Translations under genes and position numbers: made by a program
Shown here: in pieces, positions 1-6,372 of the stretch
Numbering within the stretch: the first letter of the stretch is position 1
Layout of the letters: each line of letters starts with the position of its first letter
Origin: an uncultured Eubacteriales bacterium
GTDB taxonomy: Bacteria; Bacillota; Clostridia; Lachnospirales; CAG-274
DNA: 19,227 bases
Direction: 5' to 3'
NCBI GenBank assembly: GCA_902496345.1
Contig: CABVAP010000032.1
Location: 1 to 19,227, forward strand
Notes under the pieces: generated by a model
The model's database searches: none
What the model was told of the DNA's origin: nothing
The model's input: the letters and a program-made list of their open reading frames with translations, nothing else

Positions 1-49
1 TTGCTTAAAACCTGTATAAACAGCTAATTACAAATTAGGTTAGTGCATA

Positions 50-64
50 TGGGGCAAAGCCCCA
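50..64. other. Short GC-rich hairpin upstream of mnmG
   Basis: TGGGGC-AAA-GCCCCA is a perfect 6-bp stem with a 3-base loop in an otherwise AT-rich leader. It resembles the shape of the terminator stem at 17870-17898 (GGAGC-AAA-GCTCC). No good T-run follows on the + strand (CGGTCTTTAG), so it may be a weak terminator of the gene left of the window or a leader hairpin of mnmG. Bases 1-49 hold no recognisable gene end. Confidence 0.4.
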
Positions 65-105
65 CGGTCTTTAGTTTTAAAAAATAAAAGAAAGGTTGAA
101 GTTTT

Positions 106-1977
106 ATGAAATATGACGCACAGGAAGTTGACGTTGTTGTTGTTGGTGGTGGACACGCCGGCTGTGAGGCTGCCCTCGCATCTGCAAGAATGGGTCACTC
201 GACTGTTATGTTTGCAATAAATCTCGATAGTATCGCTATGATGCCTTGTAACCCAAACGTAGGTGGTAGCTCTAAAGGTCACCTCGTTAGGGAAATTGAC
301 GCACTTGGTGGCGAAATGGGTAAAAATATCGATAAAACATATATACAAACACGTATGCTTAATACGGGTAAAGGCCCAGCCGTTTATTCCCTTAGGGCTC
401 AGGCTGATAAGGCTAAATATCATACTGAAATGAAAAGAACCCTTGAAAATACGGAAAATCTTATCATTAAACAGGGCGAAGTAAACGAAATCGTTACCGA
501 TAAAGGTGTCGTTACCGGCGTTATTACTGAATCTGGTGCTTACTATAAATGTAAGGCTGTTGTACTCTGTATGGGTACGTACCTTAAATCAAGATGTCTT
601 TACGGTGACACTATTATCCAAAGTGGTCCTAATGGCCTTAGAAATGCAACCCACTTGAGCGAATCGCTTAAAAACCTTGGTGTTAGAATTTTTAGATTTA
701 AAACTGGTACTCCTGCCAGAGTCGATAAAAGAACTATCGATTTTTCTAAAATGTCTATTCAAGAGGGTGACGAAAAAATAGTTCCTTTCTCTTTTGATAA
801 TACATCTAAAGATATTGAAAGAGAACAAGTCCCTTGTTACCTTACTTATACCAATGCAAAAACTCACGAAATTATTAGAAAAAATCTTGATAGGTCACCT
901 CTCTATGGTGGTGTTATCGATGGTACTGGTCCAAGATATTGTCCGTCTATCGAGGACAAAGTCGTTAGATTTGCCGATAAAGAAAGACACCAGATATTCA
1001 TTGAGCCAGAGGGCGAAGATACTAACGAAATGTATATCCAAGGTATGAGTACATCTTTGCCGGAAGATGTTCAGGTCGCTATGTATAGGACTATCCCTGG
1101 TCTTGAAAATTGCCAGATTATGCGTACTGCTTACGCTATTGAATACGATTGTATAGACGCAACTCAGCTTAAACTTAGCCTTGAATTTAAAAGAATAAAG
1201 GGTCTTTTTAGTGCTGGTCAGTTTAACGGTACATCTGGATATGAAGAGGCTGCTGCTCAAGGTATAATAGGGGGTATAAACGCTGCTTTATATATCGAAG
1301 AAAAAGAACCTCTTATCCTTGACCGTTCAGATGCTTACATCGGTGTTCTTATCGATGATATTGTAACTAAAGGAAGCAAAGAGCCTTATCGTATGATGAC
1401 ATCTCGTGCAGAATATCGTTTGCTTTTACGTCAAGATAATGCTGATATGAGATTGACAGAAAAAGGATATAAAGTTGGTCTTGTTACAGAAGAACGTTAT
1501 CAAAAATTTGTAAACAAAAAAGAAACTGTTGAAAAAGAAATCGAAAGAGTTCTTCACGTGAACATCGGTCCTAGTGATGAAATTAATAAGTTTATTGAGG
1601 AAAGAGGTGGCTCTGTACTTACAACTGGTATAAAATTATCAGAGCTTATAAAAAGACCAGAGCTTAACTATGACGACCTCGCTTTTGTTGACAAAGATAG
1701 ACCAGAATTGCCAGACGATGTACGTGAACAGGTTAATATACAAATTAAATATGAGGGTTATATTAAACGTCAGCTTGTACAAGTTAGTCAGTACAAAAAA
1801 ATGGAGGAAAAAATGTTACCTCCAGAGATTGATTATTATGAAATCAAAGGTCTTAGACTTGAGGCTCAACAAAAACTTACTGACATTAGACCAGTAAGCG
1901 TTGGGCAGGCATCTCGTATTGCTGGTGTTTCTCCAGCTGATATAAGCGTTCTCCTTGTCGCTCTAGCTGGTAAATAA
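106..1977 (+). CDS. mnmG: tRNA uridine-5-carboxymethylaminomethyl(34) synthesis enzyme MnmG (GidA)
   Basis: FAD-dependent partner of MnmE; the MnmE-MnmG complex installs the (carboxymethyl)aminomethyl group on wobble U34 of several tRNAs in the cytoplasm. The N-terminal Rossmann FAD motif VVVGGGHAGCEAA is at about residues 11-23. The family signatures MPCNPNVGGSSKGHL (residues ~46-60) and FSAGQFNGTSGYEEAAAQG are present, and so is the C-terminal helical MnmE/tRNA-binding region ending in ALAGK. At 623 aa it is full length. The ATG at 106 is preceded by GAAAGG at 90-95. In Firmicutes this gene usually follows mnmE and precedes rsmG; here rsmG lies about 1 kb downstream, separated by a DnaA-box-like cluster and an extra ORF. 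Function is certain; whether it is co-transcribed with mnmE cannot be seen because the upstream gene is outside the window. Confidence 0.98.
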   Translation: MKYDAQEVDVVVVGGGHAGCEAALASARMGHSTVMFAINLDSIAMMPCNPNVGGSSKGHLVREIDALGGEMGKNIDKTYIQTRMLNTGKGPAVYSLRAQADKAKYHTEMKRTLENTENLIIKQGEVNEIVTDKGVVTGVITESGAYYKCKAVVLCMGTYLKSRCLYGDTIIQSGPNGLRNATHLSESLKNLGVRIFRFKTGTPARVDKRTIDFSKMSIQEGDEKIVPFSFDNTSKDIEREQVPCYLTYTNAKTHEIIRKNLDRSPLYGGVIDGTGPRYCPSIEDKVVRFADKERHQIFIEPEGEDTNEMYIQGMSTSLPEDVQVAMYRTIPGLENCQIMRTAYAIEYDCIDATQLKLSLEFKRIKGLFSAGQFNGTSGYEEAAAQGIIGGINAALYIEEKEPLILDRSDAYIGVLIDDIVTKGSKEPYRMMTSRAEYRLLLRQDNADMRLTEKGYKVGLVTEERYQKFVNKKETVEKEIERVLHVNIGPSDEINKFIEERGGSVLTTGIKLSELIKRPELNYDDLAFVDKDRPELPDDVREQVNIQIKYEGYIKRQLVQVSQYKKMEEKMLPPEIDYYEIKGLRLEAQQKLTDIRPVSVGQASRIAGVSPADISVLLVALAGK

Positions 1978-2010
1978 CAAAAAATAATTTATATAAAAGA
2001 TAAAAGCTTT

Positions 2011-2101
2011 AAAGCCTTGAGTAACTAATGCACCATTTGAAAGTAGGGTTTAGTAAATTGTGTTTTAGGTTAAGCTCAAGGCTTTAGAGGGTATTTTTTT
2101 G
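2011..2101 (+). terminator. Long-loop hairpin with T-run downstream of mnmG
   Basis: A perfect 11-bp stem AAAGCCTTGAG (2011-2021) / CTCAAGGCTTT (2076-2086) encloses 54 bases. The stem can be extended inward by TAACT/GGTTA with a two-base bulge. A run of seven T follows at 2095-2101 after a short AGAGGG spacer. It could terminate mnmG transcription, but the large loop and the gap before the T-run are unusual, so a small structured RNA or RNA-processing site is the alternative. The same stem core occurs between argB and argD. Confidence 0.5.
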
Positions 2102-2193
2102 TTACAAAACAAATGTTCGTACTGACTAGACAAAAAGTGCAAAGTTAAAAATGAAATATAAAGAAATATGAATAAAGTATGTAGCATTTTAAA

Positions 2194-2375
2194 TGTGGAA
2201 AAGTGCTATGTAATTTTGAAATATAAAAATTTTTAAAAATTTGTGGATAACTTAAATTTGTAAAAAAATTAATGCAATCGTGGATAAAATTAATTTTTAA
2301 AAAATAATAGAATTTTCCACAATGGTTTAATATAATGCAAATATGATGTTATCAACAATTTTTATATGTCGATAA
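2194..2375. other. Cluster of DnaA-box-like 9-mers (candidate oriC or DnaA-binding region)
   Basis: Six 9-mers match the DnaA box TTATCCACA or its complement TGTGGATAA with at most one mismatch: TGTGGAAAA 2194-2202, TGTGGATAA 2242-2250 (perfect), CGTGGATAA 2279-2287, TTTTCCACA 2313-2321, TTATCAACA 2349-2357 and TGTCGATAA 2367-2375. They sit in the gene-free stretch 1978-2440, which is extremely A/T-rich around 2150-2310, as an unwinding element would be. The mnmG-proximal location fits an origin region. Against this, dnaA and dnaN are not in the window and mnmG would be transcribed toward the site. Confidence 0.5.
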
Positions 2376-2377
2376 AA

Positions 2378-2407
2378 TTGACATAGTTTAAAAATTAAGA
2401 TTAGATA
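2378..2407 (+). promoter_or_regulatory. Candidate promoter for the 177-aa ORF and rsmG
   Basis: A perfect -35 hexamer TTGACA at 2378-2383 lies 18 bases before a poor -10 (TAGATA, 2402-2407). It is next to the last DnaA-box-like sites, so DnaA binding could affect it. The -10 is weak, so the call is tentative. Confidence 0.3.
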
Positions 2408-2440
2408 TAAAATTAGAATGATAGAAGGGAGGGGAAGATT

Positions 2441-2974
2441 ATGGAACGTAAAAAAAAGAAAAGGGTTAGTAATAAGAAAAGTTATTTTGTAAGTTGGCAG
2501 AGTGATTTTGGTTTTGCAGAAAGGGAAATTCAAAAAGGAAGTATCGCCGTTAAACTTAACCACAATTATAAGCAACATCAGTTTTATTTTCAGTCTGATG
2601 AACAACCTTATCTTAGCCTTGTGAACGATAATTCTACCCCAAAATTATTTCTTGATGCCCTTATTAAAAAAGATTTTCAAGACGCTATGACTTATATAAG
2701 CAGGCTTAGTCTTTTTGTTGACCAAGATGCTTTAAAAGAAATTTTTGATAACGTCAAATCTTACAACTATATACCCGTTTCTTATAAAAATTCTTACTTT
2801 CCTAAAGGTGAAAAAGTAAACTCTGTATTCGTTTCAAACGAAAATAAAAAGAAGATATTACACTTTTACCTTATAAATGAACCAGATTATTTTAGTAAAT
2901 GGAAGATTTACCGTATAGAAGAAGAAAACGTTACAGGAAATTTTGAAAGGAAAAAAATATGGATAAAATTTTAA
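2441..2974 (+). CDS. Conserved-looking hypothetical protein, 177 aa, unknown function
   Basis: I do not recognise a family. The protein is probably cytoplasmic: no signal peptide or membrane segment is visible. It starts with a very basic stretch (MERKKKKRVSNKK), followed by a mixed alpha/beta-like region rich in aromatic residues (Tyr, Phe, Trp) and lysine. The start is well supported by GGGAGGGG at 2428-2435, about 6 bases before the ATG at 2441. Its 3' end overlaps the rsmG start by 16 bases (2959-2974), so the two are translationally linked and surely co-transcribed. The basic N-terminus could bind nucleic acid, which would suit a gene lodged between a DnaA-box cluster and an rRNA methyltransferase gene, but that is inference. 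Codon choice looks like that of its neighbours. Confidence 0.8.
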   Translation: MERKKKKRVSNKKSYFVSWQSDFGFAEREIQKGSIAVKLNHNYKQHQFYFQSDEQPYLSLVNDNSTPKLFLDALIKKDFQDAMTYISRLSLFVDQDALKEIFDNVKSYNYIPVSYKNSYFPKGEKVNSVFVSNENKKKILHFYLINEPDYFSKWKIYRIEEENVTGNFERKKIWIKF

Positions 2975-3669
2975 TCGATGCTTGTGAAAAACTTGGTGTA
3001 ACCCTTGATGATAAGCAAGTTTCTCAGTTTATGAAATATAAAGAAGTTTTACTTGAATGGAACGAAAAAATGAACCTGACAGCTATAACTGATGACAAAG
3101 AGGTTCTTTTAAAACACTTTGCAGACTCTGTTTCTTTACTACCATTTATAAATGCAAAAAATAAAGCTGTTATTGACGTTGGAACTGGTGCAGGTTTCCC
3201 TGGTGTTCCTGTTAAAATTGCTGAACCTAGCATAAATCTTACTTTGCTTGACTCACTTAACAAAAGAATAAACTTTCTTGAAGAAGTTAAAAAACAACTT
3301 TCTCTTGAAAATGTCACTTGTATTCACTCACGTGCAGAAGATGGTGGTCAAGATAAAGATTTACGTGAAAAATTTGATTATTGTGTTTCTCGTGCTGTTG
3401 CAAACCTTGCTGTTTTATCTGAATATTGTTTGCCTTTTGTAAAGGTTGGGGGATATTTTGTTTCACTTAAAGGACCTGATGCAAAAGCTGAAGTTATCGA
3501 AGCCCAAAAGGCTATTGAGGTGCTTGGTGGAGAAATAGAAAAGGTTGAAAAAGTCGAAATTCCTTTTACTGATATTACCCATACACTTGTTATGATAAAA
3601 AAAGTAAGACAAACTTCTTCTAAATATCCTAGAAAATCTGGTAAAATTTCTAAAAGTCCTATCAAATGA
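2959..3669 (+). CDS. rsmG: 16S rRNA (guanine(527)-N(7))-methyltransferase RsmG (GidB)
   Basis: SAM-dependent methyltransferase that makes m7G527 in 16S rRNA of the small subunit. The 236-aa protein has the family N-terminal EWNEKMNLTAI (residues ~33-43), the class I SAM-binding loop VIDVGTGAGFPGVP (residues ~71-84) and the acidic LLDSLNKRINFLEE region, plus the usual basic C-terminal tail (KYPRKSGK). The start ATG overlaps the preceding ORF; AAAGGA at 2946-2951 is its Shine-Dalgarno site. The stop codon TGA is inside the stem of the downstream terminator. Between mnmG and the par genes, this is the expected Firmicute order. Confidence 0.97.
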   Translation: MDKILIDACEKLGVTLDDKQVSQFMKYKEVLLEWNEKMNLTAITDDKEVLLKHFADSVSLLPFINAKNKAVIDVGTGAGFPGVPVKIAEPSINLTLLDSLNKRINFLEEVKKQLSLENVTCIHSRAEDGGQDKDLREKFDYCVSRAVANLAVLSEYCLPFVKVGGYFVSLKGPDAKAEVIEAQKAIEVLGGEIEKVEKVEIPFTDITHTLVMIKKVRQTSSKYPRKSGKISKSPIK

Positions 3670-3686
3670 TAGGGCTTTTTGTTTTT
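3655..3686 (+). terminator. Rho-independent terminator overlapping the rsmG stop
   Basis: AGTCCTATCA (3655-3664) pairs with TGATAGGGCT (3667-3676) with one G:T pair, followed by a T-rich tract TTTTTGTTTTT. The rsmG TGA (3667-3669) lies in the right arm, so the last codons of rsmG double as terminator sequence. The printed loop is AA, so the A:T closing pairs probably open. Confidence 0.8.
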
Positions 3687-3745
3687 GTCTGTAAATTATA
3701 ATAAAAATACTAAAGATTTTGTTTGTTTTTTATTTTGGTGGTTTG

Positions 3746-3754
3746 TGTTATAAT
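3746..3754 (+). promoter_or_regulatory. Extended -10 promoter candidate for the noc-like gene
   Basis: TGT-TATAAT is a perfect extended -10 (TGNTATAAT). It lies between the rsmG terminator and the repeat element; the -35 region is only T-rich. Transcription from here would carry the repeat hairpins and the ATTAA tract in a leader of roughly 140 bases. Confidence 0.5.
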
Positions 3755-3768
3755 TTACCCATAAATAA

Positions 3769-3826
3769 AAGGCTGTCGAAAAAGTCGACAGCCTTGCAAA
3801 AAATCAACGATTTTTTGCAAATTAAA
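3769..3826 (+). repeat. Dispersed two-hairpin intergenic repeat, copy 1
   Basis: The first hairpin is an 11-bp stem AAGGCTGTCGA (3769-3779) / TCGACAGCCTT (3785-3795) with a 5-base loop. The second is a 12-bp stem TTGCAAAAAATC (3794-3805) / GATTTTTTGCAA (3809-3820) with a 3-base loop. From 3770 to 3826 it matches 19125-19181 at 54 of 57 positions in the same orientation, so this is a dispersed element (REP- or MITE-like) and not a private terminator. No target-site duplication is evident. Confidence 0.85.
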
Positions 3827-3850
3827 TTAAATTAAATTAAATTAAATTAA
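3821..3850 (+). repeat. Pentanucleotide microsatellite, six ATTAA units
   Basis: Exactly six tandem ATTAA copies abut the second hairpin of the repeat. The copy at 19125-19181 has only one ATTAA in the equivalent place, so the tract probably grew by slippage. It lies in the predicted leader of the noc-like gene, not in coding sequence. Confidence 0.9.
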
Positions 3851-3852
3851 AT

Positions 3853-3872
3853 GAAGAAACAGCTGTTTCTTC
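3853..3872. repeat. Perfect 20-bp palindrome upstream of the noc-like gene
   Basis: GAAGAAACAG followed by its exact reverse complement CTGTTTCTTC, with no loop. It can act as a dyad protein-binding site or as a hairpin in the leader. It lies 27 bases before the chosen start codon. It is absent from the second repeat copy as far as the window shows. Confidence 0.7.
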
Positions 3873-3898
3873 GTACAAAGTTTATTGGGGGTTTTTTT

Positions 3899-4750
3899 AT
3901 GGAAAATATGACTATTGTCAGAAAAAACGAGGTTACACAACTACCTATTTCGTGGATAAGACCTAGCCCTTATCAGGCTAGATATTTTTTCGACATAAAT
4001 GAAGTTAATGACCTTGCTAAATCTATTAAACAATTTGGGGTTTTACAACCCATTTGTGTCAGAAAATTAAACGCTCAAAGCTATGAAGTTGTTTTTGGGG
4101 AAAGACGACTAAAGGCTTGTAAGGCTATCGGTCTTTTTTACATACCTTGCATAATTACTGATATTGGGGACAGGGATTGTGCTGCCGTTTCTTTGATTGA
4201 AAACATACAATGCGAAAAACCAGACTTTTTTGAAACGGCAAAAGGAATTTATGACGTTATGTCTGACTATGGTTATTCTACTTTTGAAATAGCAAAAATT
4301 ATGGGAAAAGATGAAAGTTACGTTTTAAATAAACTACAACTTTTAAATATGCAATATGAGTTTCGCAGAGATATTATTGAAAATGGTATATCGGAAAATC
4401 AAGTTATTGATTTGATTAGAATAAAAGATAGTAGTGTTATAAAAATGGTTTTGGATAAAATTATCTTGTTTGAACTTAATCCGAAAAAAACAAAGATACT
4501 TGTTGATGAGGTCGTAAAAATAATTAATATGGGGCGTTATGTCGAAGTAGGGGATATAGATGATATTATTTCTAAAATTGACAAGGCAAACGTGAACCAG
4601 AAAATTAAAATATATATAAAGGACATTAAGTTTTTTACAAATACAATTTGTCAGGCTGTTGATACAATGAATTTAGCAGGGGTTAAAACGGAATGTAAAT
4701 TTAATGAAGATGATGACAATCTTGAGGTTAGAATTAAAGTTCAAAAATAA
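3899..4750 (+). CDS. noc: ParB/Noc-family DNA-binding CTPase-like protein (divergent paralogue)
   Basis: 283 aa, in the position where Bacillus carries noc (between rsmG and soj). The N-terminal ParB/Srx domain has PYQAR (residues 24-28; QPR in most relatives), GERRLKA (67-73) and ENIQCE (101-106; ENIQRE in the canonical copy downstream). A helix-turn-helix follows (about residues 114-150: FEIAKIMGKDESYVLNKLQLL) and then a C-terminal dimerisation-type region. Relative to the window's other ParB, the HTH recognition positions differ and NKL resembles Noc rather than ParB, so its DNA site is probably not parS. I chose ATG 3899 because GGGGG (3887-3891) sits 7 bases upstream; the frame stays open to ATG 3851, which lacks any Shine-Dalgarno site. 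The symbol is positional; the role in nucleoid occlusion is inferred and could instead be another ParB-like function. Confidence 0.8.
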   Translation: MENMTIVRKNEVTQLPISWIRPSPYQARYFFDINEVNDLAKSIKQFGVLQPICVRKLNAQSYEVVFGERRLKACKAIGLFYIPCIITDIGDRDCAAVSLIENIQCEKPDFFETAKGIYDVMSDYGYSTFEIAKIMGKDESYVLNKLQLLNMQYEFRRDIIENGISENQVIDLIRIKDSSVIKMVLDKIILFELNPKKTKILVDEVVKIINMGRYVEVGDIDDIISKIDKANVNQKIKIYIKDIKFFTNTICQAVDTMNLAGVKTECKFNEDDDNLEVRIKVQK

Positions 4751-4839
4751 AAATATTACTGGATAAAACTTTTTTGTGTTTTAATACGTATATATTTATA
4801 TAAGTAATTTGTTGGTTAGTTTTTTAGGAGTTGTTTTTT

Positions 4840-5322
4840 ATGTCATCAAAAAATGATTTTACGCCGTTTAAAAAGTTTTTTGTTTTTTTACTTTCGTTAA
4901 TTCCGGGTTGTGGGCAGATGTACCTTGGGCTTATGAAAAGAGGTATGTTTTTGTTATTTTCTTTCTTTGCCTGTTGCTATCTTTCAACGTCTGTATTTTA
5001 TAGGGTGTTTTCGCTCGGATTTATAATTATATGGATTTTTGGTGTTTTCGATGCTTACAACTGTCGTAAAAAAATAGGCGAGGGGAAAGAGGTTGTTGAT
5101 GACATTGATGATATTAGAAGATGTTTACTTAAACATAGAAAAATTAATATACTTGCTTTTTTTATTGTTGCTGTTATTGAGATTTCTAGAGGAAAGACTC
5201 GTTTCTTTGAAATCATCGGTAGCCAAGACAATGAGGCTTTTTTAAGCTTTATAATTGATAATGTTATGATTTTTAGCCTTATATGTATTGGGCTATATTG
5301 TTTGTTTTTTAGAAAAAAATGA
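4840..5322 (+). CDS. Small TM2-like integral membrane protein in the partition locus
   Basis: 160 aa. ATG 4840 is chosen over the in-frame TTG at 4831 because TTAGGAG (4824-4830) is correctly placed for it. The first half looks like a TM2-type module: two hydrophobic segments (about residues 12-30 and 35-70), the motif LIPGCGQMYLGLMKRG, and a second segment ending in IFGVFDAYNCRKK. A charged stretch EGKEVVDDIDDIRR follows, then two more hydrophobic segments (about residues 105-116 and 138-156) and a basic RKK end. Function is unknown. It sits between the noc-like gene and the parS array upstream of soj, in the same direction, with an 89-base gap after the noc-like gene. A membrane partner for the partition or occlusion proteins is possible but only inferred from position. 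Confidence 0.8.
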   Translation: MSSKNDFTPFKKFFVFLLSLIPGCGQMYLGLMKRGMFLLFSFFACCYLSTSVFYRVFSLGFIIIWIFGVFDAYNCRKKIGEGKEVVDDIDDIRRCLLKHRKINILAFFIVAVIEISRGKTRFFEIIGSQDNEAFLSFIIDNVMIFSLICIGLYCLFFRKK

Positions 5323-5326
5323 TAAG

Positions 5327-5503
5327 TGTTTCACGTGAAACGTTTTTTGTTTATTTGATTGACAATGTTTCACGTGAAACGTTTTTTTGTTTATCTGATT
5401 GACAATGTTTCACGTGAAACGTTTATGTTGATATTTGTACTTGATGTGTTTCACGTGAAACATTTATGTTGATATTTGTACTTGATGTGTTTCACGTGAA
5501 ACA
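5327..5503. repeat. Array of five parS centromere sites
   Basis: Five 16-bp palindromes match the bacterial chromosomal parS TGTTTCACGTGAAACA. They are at 5327-5342, 5366-5381 and 5406-5421 (each ending in G, one mismatch) and at 5447-5462 and 5488-5503 (both perfect). Start-to-start spacing is 39, 40, 41 and 41 bp, close to four helical turns. The inter-site sequences come as two near-identical pairs (1-2 with 2-3, and 3-4 with 4-5), showing growth by tandem duplication. The array fills the space between the membrane-protein gene and soj and would be loaded by ParB encoded at 6373-7341. Confidence 0.97.
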
Positions 5504-5518
5504 TTTTTATTATTTTAT

Positions 5519-5546
5519 TTGATTATATCTTTTTTTATGGTATAAT
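5519..5546 (+). promoter_or_regulatory. Promoter of soj-parB
   Basis: Extended -10 TGG-TATAAT (5538-5546) with a candidate -35 TTGATT (5519-5524), spacer 16. The last parS site ends 15 bases before the -35, so ParB spreading from the array should cover this promoter, which suggests autoregulation. Confidence 0.6.
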
Positions 5547-5598
5547 TGAATTAGGCATTTTAATTATTTATGACACAATTGATTGGAGGAAAAAAATT

Positions 5599-6369
5599 AT
5601 GGGTAGAGTTATCTCTATTTCTAACCAAAAAGGTGGGGTTGGTAAAACAACAACAGCTATTAATCTTAGTGCTTGTATCGCAGAGGCTGGCAAAAAAGTC
5701 CTTGTTATTGACTCTGACCCACAGGGAAATACATCTAGTGGTTTTGGAATTGATAAAAATAATATCGAAGTTTCTTTATACGATGTTTTGGTCGGAAATG
5801 AGGAAAGCGTGGAAAAGGCAATCGTTAAGGTTGAAGAAGTGGAAAATCTTGATATTATTCCAACTGATATAAATTTATCTGGTGCAGAAATCGAACTTAT
5901 TAATTTTGAAGGTAGGGAATTTATACTTAAAAACTTACTTAGTAGCGTAAAGGATAAATACGATTTTGTTATTATTGACTGTCCTCCTGCTTTGAATTTA
6001 TTGACTATCAATGCTCTTGTTGCATCAAATTCTGTTATAGTTCCTTTGCAATGTGAATACTACGCACTTGAGGGACTTACTCAGCTTATGTATACTATAA
6101 ATTTAGTTGAGGAAAAACTTAACCCAGATTTATCTATCGAGGGTGTTGTGTTTACTATGTATGACTCAAGAACTAATTTATCTGCTCAAGTTGTTGAAGA
6201 AGTTAAAAAACACCTTAGCGATGATATTTATAAATGTATTATTCCTAGAAACGTTAGACTTAGCGAAGCGCCTAGTTATGGTTTACCTATAAACATCTAT
6301 GACACAAGGTCTAAAGGGGCAGAGGCTTATCGTGTTCTTGCAAAAGAGGTTATGAATAAGGAGGGATAA
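5599..6369 (+). CDS. soj: Chromosome-partitioning ATPase ParA (Soj)
   Basis: Deviant Walker-type ParA ATPase that dimerises on ATP, binds the nucleoid nonspecifically and moves or regulates ParB-parS complexes; in Bacillus it also controls DnaA. The 256-aa length is typical of chromosomal ParA without an N-terminal HTH. Residues 11-18 are KGGVGKTT with the signature first lysine; the A' motif DSDPQGN and the Walker B stretch FVIIDCPPALN are clear. GGAGG at 5584-5588 supports ATG 5599. The end of soj supplies the Shine-Dalgarno AAGGAGG for parB, which starts 3 bases after the soj stop, so the two are translationally coupled. Confidence 0.98.
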   Translation: MGRVISISNQKGGVGKTTTAINLSACIAEAGKKVLVIDSDPQGNTSSGFGIDKNNIEVSLYDVLVGNEESVEKAIVKVEEVENLDIIPTDINLSGAEIELINFEGREFILKNLLSSVKDKYDFVIIDCPPALNLLTINALVASNSVIVPLQCEYYALEGLTQLMYTINLVEEKLNPDLSIEGVVFTMYDSRTNLSAQVVEEVKKHLSDDIYKCIIPRNVRLSEAPSYGLPINIYDTRSKGAEAYRVLAKEVMNKEG

Positions 6370-6372
6370 TTT

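Noticed and set aside
1..105. End of an upstream gene (such as mnmE)
   Set aside because: No frame with a recognisable C-terminus is present; the upstream gene must lie outside the window.
1552..1567. CACGTG-centred sequence inside mnmG as a sixth parS
   Set aside because: Only about 11 of 16 positions match parS and the outer bases are not palindromic; most likely coding sequence by chance.
3851..4750. Noc-binding site (ATTTCCCGGGAAAT) near the noc-like gene
   Set aside because: I saw no CCCGGG-centred palindrome in the window, so the DNA target of this paralogue remains unknown.
5327..5503. Regularly spaced repeats resembling a short CRISPR array
   Set aside because: The repeats are 16-bp perfect or near-perfect palindromes matching parS, the spacers are themselves duplicated, and no cas genes are present.
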